Source of the DNA: Gammaproteobacteria bacterium
GTDB lineage: Bacteria; Pseudomonadota; Gammaproteobacteria; PS1; Pseudothioglobaceae
DNA: 5,241 nt
Assembly: GCA_029941485.1 (NCBI GenBank)
Contig: JAPYOZ010000055.1
Coordinates: forward strand, 1-5,241
Direction: 5' to 3'
Shown here: piece by piece, positions 1-4,598 of the stretch
Layout of the letters: the number at the start of each line of letters is the position of its first letter
How positions within the stretch are numbered: position 1 is the first letter of the stretch
Program-made: the position numbers and the translations under genes
Notes under the pieces: generated by a model
Databases searched by the model: none
Seen by the model: the letters and a program-made list of their open reading frames with translations, nothing else
Told to the model about the DNA's origin: nothing

Positions 1-55
1 CTTTTGAAAGGTTTGCTGCTGATGCAATTGCATCGATTAATTCTGATTTGTTCAT
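1..55 (-). CDS. hupB: DNA-binding protein HU-beta, N-terminal fragment (cut by window edge)
   Basis: Only the first 18 codons are inside the window, reading MNKSELIDAIASAANLSK from the ATG at 55-53. This matches the start of the HU family (first alpha helix, M-N-K-S-E-L-I-D), and the beta-type HU of gammaproteobacteria starts almost identically. HU is a small histone-like dimer that bends and compacts the nucleoid DNA. A good Shine-Dalgarno AGGAG lies at 65-61, five bases before the ATG, which fixes the start. The gene is co-directional with smpB, 192 bp downstream of its stop codon, and has its own likely promoter and leader in that gap. The paralogue (hupA versus hupB) is judged from the N-terminus only; a Fis- or IHF-type protein is unlikely. 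Confidence 0.88.
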   Translation of the reverse strand, partial: MNKSELIDAIASAANLSK

Positions 56-96
56 TTTTTCTCCTCGAAAGTTAAATTTTTAAAAACTAGATGCTA

Positions 97-171
97 GAGG
101 TTAACTATTAAGGAGGTAAAAGAATGAAAATGTAACTGTCATTGTTGCTAACCTCCAACATTTAGTTACAT
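97..171 (-). promoter_or_regulatory. Structured hupB 5' leader with inverted repeats and possible leader peptide
   Basis: Several nested inverted repeats fill this stretch. ATGTAACT/AGTTACAT (171-164 with 137-130) encloses TGTTG/CAACA (160-156 with 147-143), whose 8-nt loop carries most of a GGAGG sequence. GGAGGT (156-151) can also pair with ACCTCC (117-112), and GAGGTTA (155-149) with TAACCTC (103-97), so alternative folds compete for the same Shine-Dalgarno-like element. That element precedes an ATG at 142-140 by 9 nt and opens a 13-codon frame, MTVTFSFFYLLNS, ending with TAA at 103-101. If transcription starts near 167, the outer 5' arm is only partly transcribed, so the outer repeat could instead be a DNA operator. 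The function is inferred; only the repeats and the small frame are seen. Confidence 0.3.
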
Positions 172-173
172 CT

Positions 174-221
174 ATTATAAGGAGAAATTCTAACGGAAAC
201 AACAATTTACAAAAAAAAAAA
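174..221 (-). promoter_or_regulatory. Probable sigma-70 promoter of hupB, with A/T tract in UP-element position
   Basis: On the minus strand a perfect -10 hexamer TATAAT lies at 179-174. TTGTTT at 202-197 is a partial -35 match (three of six), with a 17-bp spacer. An unbroken run of 11 T (221-211 on the minus strand) sits just upstream of the -35, where an A/T-rich UP element would bind the RNA polymerase alpha subunit. Transcription would start near 167 and give a leader of about 110 nt before the hupB ATG. The T run could instead be the tail of a weak smpB terminator, but I see no stable hairpin before it. Confidence 0.5.
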
Positions 222-247
222 TGATTCTAAAAGCTCTATATAAAGGA

Positions 248-733
248 TTATTGATTGGTTTGCTTCAGTGTTCTTTGCTTATCTCTTTGCCAATCCCTGT
301 CCTTAATATCTTGACGTTTATCGTGGGATTTTTTACCTTTTGCCACGCCTATTTCCAACTTTACCTTGCCTCTTGCCCAATAAAGTTTTAACGGTACAAC
401 CGTGGCCCCTTTTTGATTAATTTTGTCACGAATACGATTAATTTCTAAGCGATTGAGTAATAATTTGCGTGTGCGTGTAGGATCAGTATTAACATGCGTT
501 GATGCATTTTTAAGTGGCGAGATGTGTGCACCGAATAAAAACAGCTCATTATTTTTTAAAATCACGTAACTTTCTTTGATTTGCACTTTGTTATCACGCA
601 AGCTTTTTACTTCCCAACCCTCCAAAGAGAGTCCAGCTTCTAGGCTTTGTTCGATAAAATAGTCATGTCTTGCTTTTTTATTAACAGCAATCGTATTTGA
701 ACTTATTTTTGATTTTTTAGATTTTTTACTCAT
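248..733 (-). CDS. smpB: SsrA-binding protein SmpB (trans-translation)
   Basis: SmpB binds tmRNA and delivers it to ribosomes stalled on broken mRNAs; its C-terminal tail reads the empty mRNA channel. The 161 residues are full length for the family. Family signatures are seen in order: a basic Lys/Ser-rich N-terminus, NKKARHDYFIE (18-28), GWEVKSLR (39-46), the STH...DPTRTRKLLL stretch (78-93), and GVAKGKKSHDKR (129-140) followed by the basic tail DIKDRDWQRDK. The conserved tail Asp-Lys-Arg (138-140) is present. The start at 733 fits the length of E. coli SmpB. I see no clear ribosome-binding site upstream, and the start codon shares two bases with that of the divergent ratA, so smpB signals must lie within ratA. 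There is no convincing terminator downstream before hupB. Confidence 0.97.
   Translation of the reverse strand: MSKKSKKSKISSNTIAVNKKARHDYFIEQSLEAGLSLEGWEVKSLRDNKVQIKESYVILKNNELFLFGAHISPLKNASTHVNTDPTRTRKLLLNRLEINRIRDKINQKGATVVPLKLYWARGKVKLEIGVAKGKKSHDKRQDIKDRDWQRDKQRTLKQTNQ
681..709 (+). promoter_or_regulatory. Candidate ratA promoter inside the 5' end of smpB
   Basis: TTAACA (681-686; five of six to the -35 consensus) and TATTTT (704-709; four of six to the -10 consensus) are separated by exactly 17 bp. Transcription would start near 716 and leave a leader of about 16 nt before the ratA ATG at 732. Because smpB and ratA have no intergenic space, a ratA promoter has to lie in smpB coding sequence. 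The region is AT-rich, so chance matches are common. Confidence 0.35.
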
Positions 734-1163
734 GCATCATATTTCTAAAAGTGCCATTGTGCCTTATTCAACTGAACAAATGTACCAATTGGTTAATCAA
801 GTGGACGACTATCCAAACTTCCTTAACTGGTGCTCAAACGCCTCTATTTTAAAGCAAACTGACGACCAAATTACAGCCTCGGTCAAGATTAATAAAGGCG
901 CGTTTAACCAAAGCTTTACCACTATTAACACACTAACGCCCAATCAAAGAATTGATATGCAGCTCAAAGACGGACCCTTTAAACATTTAAGCGGTGCTTG
1001 GATTTTTACTCATCTGAATGACAATGCTTGTAAAGTTGCTCTTGAACTTGAATTTAACTTCTCTTCAAAATTATTGGATATAGCCATATCCCCTATTTTT
1101 ACCTCAATTGCCAATTCTCAGCTTGATGCCTTCGTCTCTCGCGCTAAACAAATTTATAAATAA
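732..1163 (+). CDS. ratA: RatA/PasT START-like protein (COQ10 family, ribosome-associated)
   Basis: This is a 143-residue protein of the polyketide-cyclase/START (COQ10) family. In E. coli RatA binds the 50S subunit and can hinder 70S formation; eukaryotic COQ10 relatives bind ubiquinone. The match to E. coli RatA is visible along the full length: ISKSAIVPYSTEQMYQLVNQ (4-23), DDYPNFLNWC (25-34), and the DGPFKHLSGAWIF segment (80-92). The C-terminal helix ends in FVSRAKQIYK (134-143). The start is fixed by this alignment. No Shine-Dalgarno sequence precedes the ATG, whose first two bases are also in the smpB start codon. The stop TAA overlaps the rluE ATG by one base (TAATG), so translation is probably coupled. 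The usual enterobacterial neighbour ratB (rnfH) is not next to it here. Confidence 0.93.
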   Translation: MHHISKSAIVPYSTEQMYQLVNQVDDYPNFLNWCSNASILKQTDDQITASVKINKGAFNQSFTTINTLTPNQRIDMQLKDGPFKHLSGAWIFTHLNDNACKVALELEFNFSSKLLDIAISPIFTSIANSQLDAFVSRAKQIYK

Positions 1164-1687
1164 TGATTGTTCTGTTTAATAAGCCGTTTGGGGTCTTGTG
1201 TCAATTTAGTGGCGAAGGCAAAACGCTGTCGGATTATATTGACATTAAAAACATCTATCCGGCAGGACGACTTGATAAAGATTCAGAAGGATTAATGGTG
1301 CTAACGGATGATGGAAAATTACAACACCAAATCTCTCACCCGAAATTTGATAAAGAAAAAGCCTACGTCGTACAAGTTGAGGGCAGTATAACGGATAATG
1401 CCATTACTCAACTTTGCAGAGGTGTCGCGCTTAAAGACGGAGAAACTAGACCAGCCAAGGCAAAAATTATCACTAAACCCGGTTGGGTTTGGGATAGAAG
1501 TCCGCCGATTCGAAAAAGACAAAACATTCCTACCTCATGGATAGAGCTGAGAATTACTGAGGGTAAAAACCGTCAAGTCAGGCGTATGAGCGCACACGTA
1601 GGGTTTCCAACCTTGAGACTTATTCGCACTGAAATTGGCCCGTGGAGTTTGAAGCAACTTCCACTTGGAAAATATGAATGTATTTAA
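1163..1687 (+). CDS. rluE: 23S rRNA pseudouridine synthase RluE (U2457-type)
   Basis: This is a pseudouridine synthase of the RsuA/RluB/RluE group, acting on 23S rRNA; the E. coli enzyme modifies U2457. Motif II, GRLDKDSEGLMVLTDDG, spans residues 35-51, with the catalytic Asp at 38. The motif with PPIRKRQNIPTSWIEL (114-129) and EGKNRQVRRM (133-142) followed by HVGFPTLRLIR (145-155) is characteristic of RluE rather than RluB, RluF or RsuA. There is no N-terminal S4 domain, as expected for RluE. At 174 residues it is shorter than the E. coli protein, mainly at the N-terminus. It starts at the ATG overlapping the ratA stop and has no separate ribosome-binding site, so it is probably translated by reinitiation. 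Its last 14 bases overlap the next gene. Confidence 0.92.
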   Translation: MIVLFNKPFGVLCQFSGEGKTLSDYIDIKNIYPAGRLDKDSEGLMVLTDDGKLQHQISHPKFDKEKAYVVQVEGSITDNAITQLCRGVALKDGETRPAKAKIITKPGWVWDRSPPIRKRQNIPTSWIELRITEGKNRQVRRMSAHVGFPTLRLIRTEIGPWSLKQLPLGKYECI

Positions 1688-2462
1688 ACTGGCGCACAAC
1701 GCGCTAATGAGTCGCTCTATTGATGAGAAAATCACCCTCACTAATGAACTGCAGCAACTAAAAGAAACTCACCAGCTTAATTACCAATCACAATACTCAA
1801 CTCAATCCATTCAAGATCCGGGGCGACCGCAAAAACCCGATTTGGTTCGGTTTCAATCCGTACCTAAACGAGATGGATCGGACACTGGGTTAATTAAAAC
1901 CATTCACGCTATTTGTCACATTGAATTTAACGCTATTAATTTAGCGCTGGATGCGGTGTATCGATTTCACGACATGCCGGATAAATTTTATCAAGACTGG
2001 ATACAAGTGGCTTTTGAAGAAGCCAAACATTTCACCTTAATTAATGACTACCTGTCTGACTCAGGTTATCACTACGGAGATTTTGATGCCCATGATGGTC
2101 TATGGACCATGACTCATGACACTGATTATGACGTATTGGCTAGAATGGCGTTAGTGCCCAGGGTGTTAGAGGCCAGAGGTTTGGACGTTACCCCAAACAT
2201 ACAAAAAAAATTTCAACGCTCGAAATTTAAAAACATGGTGGAAATTTTAGATGTAATTTTTACCGATGAAATCGGACATGTAAAAATTGGCAATCATTGG
2301 TTTCATTATCTTTGCCAACAAAGAGGTTTGGACTCTATGCAAACCTTTGATCGACTCGTCAAAAAACACATTGGTGAAAAACTGCGTGGACCTTTTAACA
2401 TCGAAGCACGAAAATTAGCAGATTTTTCAAACCAAGAACTTAAATATCTACAAGCTCTATAG
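1674..2462 (+). CDS. DUF455 ferritin-like, putative diiron protein
   Basis: The 262-residue cytoplasmic protein matches the DUF455 (COG2833) family, whose members have a ferritin-like four-helix fold and no firmly assigned role. The carboxylate/histidine pattern of a diiron site is visible: Glu84 in HIEFNAINLALD (82-93), Glu116-x-x-His119 in FEEAKHF (114-120), Glu166 in RVLEARGLD (163-171), and Glu199-x-x-His202 in DEIGHVKIG (198-206). I chose the ATG at 1674; a TTG at 1665 in the same frame would add only three residues and is less likely. A weak GGAA precedes the ATG. The gene overlaps rluE by 14 bases, so it is translated within the ratA-rluE operon. Its stop is 2 bp from the stop of the convergent gene. 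An oxidase or hydroxylase role is possible but not shown. Confidence 0.85.
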   Translation: MNVFKLAHNALMSRSIDEKITLTNELQQLKETHQLNYQSQYSTQSIQDPGRPQKPDLVRFQSVPKRDGSDTGLIKTIHAICHIEFNAINLALDAVYRFHDMPDKFYQDWIQVAFEEAKHFTLINDYLSDSGYHYGDFDAHDGLWTMTHDTDYDVLARMALVPRVLEARGLDVTPNIQKKFQRSKFKNMVEILDVIFTDEIGHVKIGNHWFHYLCQQRGLDSMQTFDRLVKKHIGEKLRGPFNIEARKLADFSNQELKYLQAL

Positions 2463-2464
2463 TA

Positions 2465-3334
2465 TTATTTTAATCCACTCAGCCAAGTGTCAATTGTTTT
2501 AACCAGTACTTGAGAACTGCCGTTTTCCTTGTAATAATGATCAGCGCCTTTAATGACTTTTTGTGCATTTTGCTTATTGCCAGAAATATCCATTAACGCT
2601 TTTCTAGATTCGGATAAACGAACAACACCTGGAAAATCTCTCTCACCATAAATATCTAGCACTGGTTTTATCATAATATCCAACGGAAAACGCTTAATGA
2701 CTTTTTGTTTGTAATCTGTTGCACCCATACCAATGCCCACATAAGCATTAATCTTGTCATCGCCATATTTGTCAAAATAACTCATTGACATATGCGCACC
2801 ACAACCATGAGAAACCAAGACAATATTATCAATACCATGCTGTTTATAAAAATCAATGGCCGCTTCAATACGCTCATGCGCATAAGGGAATATAGGCACA
2901 TAATCATAATAAGTTGCATTTTTATCTAACACTGGCATTTGTACCGAAAGCGTATGCCAACCTTTTTCTGCCAAACCAACCCTAAGTGGTTTAATGGTGC
3001 TTGACCAATTGGCATGATATCCACGAGAATGCAGAAGGATAACCCCGCCTTTAGGTGTATCGGCATCCGCTTCCATGAAAATACTAAATACTTCCCTGTC
3101 TTTTGATAATGGCAAAAATTCAACGTCACCATCCATCACAGATTCTTCAATCTCCCCCACCATACGGTCTTCTCTATCGAAATCAGGCTCTGCCCCGGTA
3201 AATTCATTAAAAAAACGACGTAAACTACTGGGATCAAAATCTCCAAATTTTTGTAATTCAGGTAAATCAAAAGGCAGTGCTAAAGAGGCTTGTGAAAACA
3301 ACAAACCCATTATTAATATTAATCTACTCAACAT
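2465..3334 (-). CDS. Exported DUF3530-family alpha/beta-hydrolase-like protein
   Basis: This is a 289-residue protein with a cleavable signal peptide (residues 1-19, ending SLA), so it is predicted to be periplasmic. From residue 97 it shows an alpha/beta-hydrolase core: GGVILLHSRGYHANW (96-110, oxyanion strand), GWHTLSVQMPVLD (125-137), the nucleophile-elbow region VLVSHGCGAHMS (172-183), YGERDFPG (229-236) and GADHYY (263-268). These fit the DUF3530 family, of unknown function. The nucleophile position appears to be Cys178 rather than Ser; Asp233 and His266 could complete the triad. The start is supported by AGGAG at 3344-3340, five bases upstream. Its first 11 bases overlap the end of the Sel1 gene, so the two are co-transcribed. 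No substrate can be inferred. Confidence 0.82.
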   Translation of the reverse strand: MLSRLILIMGLLFSQASLALPFDLPELQKFGDFDPSSLRRFFNEFTGAEPDFDREDRMVGEIEESVMDGDVEFLPLSKDREVFSIFMEADADTPKGGVILLHSRGYHANWSSTIKPLRVGLAEKGWHTLSVQMPVLDKNATYYDYVPIFPYAHERIEAAIDFYKQHGIDNIVLVSHGCGAHMSMSYFDKYGDDKINAYVGIGMGATDYKQKVIKRFPLDIMIKPVLDIYGERDFPGVVRLSESRKALMDISGNKQNAQKVIKGADHYYKENGSSQVLVKTIDTWLSGLK

Positions 3335-3866
3335 ACTCTCTCCTCAATTTATCCAGCGCCACTTGTGCATCTGGGTGGCCATTATTTTTCGCTCTAGTGA
3401 ACCAAAAATAAGCGCGTTTAATGTCGGACCGCTCTAAGAACAACGATGCTAAATTAAACTGTGCGTATTCATCTTCTTGATTAGCCGCTTTAAACCACCA
3501 ATCATACGCCTTTTCTGTGTCTTTCTCTACCCCTGTGCCTCGATAATATAGCATGGCTAACTCACTTTGCGCATAAGCAAGGCCTTGTGCCGCTGATTTT
3601 TCAAACCAAAAAAAGGCTTTTTTCTCATCTTTAGGAGCGCCCAAAGCATGTAAATAGCTCAAGCCAATGTTGTTTTGCGCTGCTGCATGTCCTGCATCTG
3701 CTGCTTTTAACATCCATTTAAAGGCATCATCATTACGCTCTCTTTGTGAAAATTCATAGCCAATTTTGTACCAGGTATCACTGCGTTCATCGGCAATAAC
3801 GTCTAAATTTATTACGAAAAAAAAGGACGCTATTAACGCCCCCTTTTTAACACTAATGTTTATCAA
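3324..3866 (-). CDS. Exported Sel1-repeat (TPR-like) protein
   Basis: This is a 180-residue protein with a signal peptide (about 1-25, Lys7-Lys8 then a hydrophobic stretch ending DVIA) and a mature part made of Sel1-like helical repeats. Two repeats are clear (about 61-96 and 97-132, with AAAQNNIGLSYLHALG and AYAQSELAMLYYRGTGV). A shorter one lies at 133-164, with degenerate units at each end (29-60 and 165-176). Such repeats serve as protein-binding scaffolds. The start is TTG at 3866, one base after the TAA of the upstream rhodanese; the frame has an in-frame stop five codons earlier and no nearby ATG. There is no good Shine-Dalgarno sequence, so translation is probably coupled to the rhodanese. 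The 3' end overlaps the next gene by 11 bases. Partner unknown; the neighbours suggest a periplasmic role. Confidence 0.85.
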   Translation of the reverse strand: MINISVKKGALIASFFFVINLDVIADERSDTWYKIGYEFSQRERNDDAFKWMLKAADAGHAAAQNNIGLSYLHALGAPKDEKKAFFWFEKSAAQGLAYAQSELAMLYYRGTGVEKDTEKAYDWWFKAANQEDEYAQFNLASLFLERSDIKRAYFWFTRAKNNGHPDAQVALDKLRREYVE

Positions 3867-3867
3867 T

Positions 3868-4542
3868 TTACTTTGTTGTTAAACCTAGTGATTTCCAAGC
3901 ATTCATACCACCACGGTAGTATTTGATTTTATGCTCAGGGTAACCGATTGCTAACAATGCTCTGATTGAAGCCGGTGATTGACCACACCATGCACCATTA
4001 CAGAAGTTGTAAATTGTCTTAGCACCTGTAAAGTCTAATACACCGTCTAAATCTTTAACACCGAATTTCTCAGTTAAGATTTCAACAACTGCCATTGGAT
4101 CTTTAGCTAACGCCTTAGAATTCAACTTAGTAAATGGAACGTTGATTGCGTGTGGGATTGTACCTTTCTTCACCCAACCTGGTGTACGTGCATCAACTAC
4201 TAATAGTGTTTTATCGCCATTAGCAACATCACGTGCAGCATGGATCATATCAAGCTCTGTCACCATATCAACCTGTGAAGGTGCAAATGGATTGGTTGCA
4301 TTGATACAGAACGGAGGACAAGGACGTGAAGTCTTTGCAAACGCAGGATCAATGGTATTTTTGTTGTCTGCATTACGTGAAATGCCTGCAACTTCTAAAA
4401 CACCTTTAACAATTCCAACTGGCTTGCCTGCTTTTGAAGAAGAGGCATTATTCCAGTTAAAACTAGAGTTTTGAAATGTTGCCGCTTGAGAACCTAAAGC
4501 AAACGTAGAAGCAACTGCTAATACAAATAATTTAATTTTCAT
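3868..4542 (-). CDS. Exported rhodanese-domain protein, copy 1 (with extra N-terminal linker)
   Basis: This is a 224-residue protein with a signal peptide (1-20, GSQA). A Ser/Asn-rich linker (about 21-39) follows, which the upstream paralogue lacks. The core has an N-terminal part with the motif CPPFC (Cys75, Cys79) and a C-terminal rhodanese domain: VVDART (115-120), GTIPHAINVP (127-136), the active-site loop NFCNGAWCGQSP (179-190, Cys181 and Cys186) and YYRGGMNAWKSLGL (208-221). Rhodaneses carry sulfane sulfur as a cysteine persulfide; which cysteine does so here cannot be told. From residue 40 it differs from the other copy at 15 of 185 positions. AGGAG at 4553-4549 supports the ATG. It lies directly downstream of a terminator and has no obvious promoter of its own. 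The Sel1 gene starts one base after its stop. Confidence 0.9.
   Translation of the reverse strand: MKIKLFVLAVASTFALGSQAATFQNSSFNWNNASSSKAGKPVGIVKGVLEVAGISRNADNKNTIDPAFAKTSRPCPPFCINATNPFAPSQVDMVTELDMIHAARDVANGDKTLLVVDARTPGWVKKGTIPHAINVPFTKLNSKALAKDPMAVVEILTEKFGVKDLDGVLDFTGAKTIYNFCNGAWCGQSPASIRALLAIGYPEHKIKYYRGGMNAWKSLGLTTK
3935..4205 (-). repeat. 271-bp identical block, copy A (within rhodanese copy 1)
   Basis: These 271 bases are identical, base for base, to 4666-4936 in the same orientation, at a constant offset of 731 bp. The block covers most of the rhodanese domain, from near the C-terminal YPE up to the VVDAR motif. Outside it, the two genes differ at both silent and coding sites. A second identical run of 47 bp is at 4310-4356 (with 5041-5087), over the CPPFC region. 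Confidence 0.95.
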
Positions 4543-4557
4543 AATAATCTCCTAGAT

Positions 4558-4589
4558 AAAAAAAGCACTTAACCAGTTAAGTGCTTTTT
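4558..4589 (-). terminator. Intrinsic terminator between the two rhodanese genes
   Basis: A 14-bp perfect stem (4589-4576 with 4573-4560, GC-richest part GCACTTAAC/GTTAAGTGC) has a minimal loop of two bases, or four if the last pair opens. On the minus strand it is followed by a run of seven T (4564-4558, partly inside the stem). It begins 10 bases after the stop of the upstream rhodanese. The arms are also A- and T-flanked in the other direction, so it could work on the plus strand too, though nothing on that strand needs it. It stops most transcripts of copy 2 before they reach copy 1, unless read through. Confidence 0.85.
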
Positions 4590-4598
4590 ATGAATCAA

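Noticed and set aside
111..135. Plus-strand AGGAGGT followed by ATG AAA ATG TAA, a three-codon frame with a perfect Shine-Dalgarno
   Set aside because: No plus-strand gene follows until ratA, and smpB is antisense there. The motif is better explained as the complement of the hupB leader pairing segment.
211..250. Intrinsic terminator for smpB ending in the T11 run
   Set aside because: I could not find a stable stem before the T run; the A/T tract fits an UP-like element better.
221..391. Plus-strand frame of 56 codons with hydrophobic residues beginning MILKALYKG
   Set aside because: Most of it is antisense to the Lys-rich 3' end of smpB, which gives hydrophobic codons on the other strand. 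It has no ribosome-binding site.
736..741. TATGAT as a minus-strand -10 for smpB
   Set aside because: It ends only two bases before the start codon and has no -35 partner at 17 bp, so transcription would begin inside the gene.
1665..1673. TTG start adding three residues to the DUF455 protein
   Set aside because: An ATG lies three codons later, and ATG is the more usual start; the difference is trivial.
1319..1741. Minus-strand frames of 67 and 68 codons opposite rluE
   Set aside because: They are shadows of rluE, which has clear family motifs; no start signals.
2926..3437. Alternative frames within and opposite the DUF3530 gene (68 and 120 codons)
   Set aside because: They show no recognisable domain, and the real frame carries a signal peptide, hydrolase motifs and a good ribosome-binding site.
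4142..4474. Plus-strand 110-codon frame opposite rhodanese copy 1
   Set aside because: It is antisense to a well-supported gene, has no family signature, and is not kept open in the same way in copy 2.
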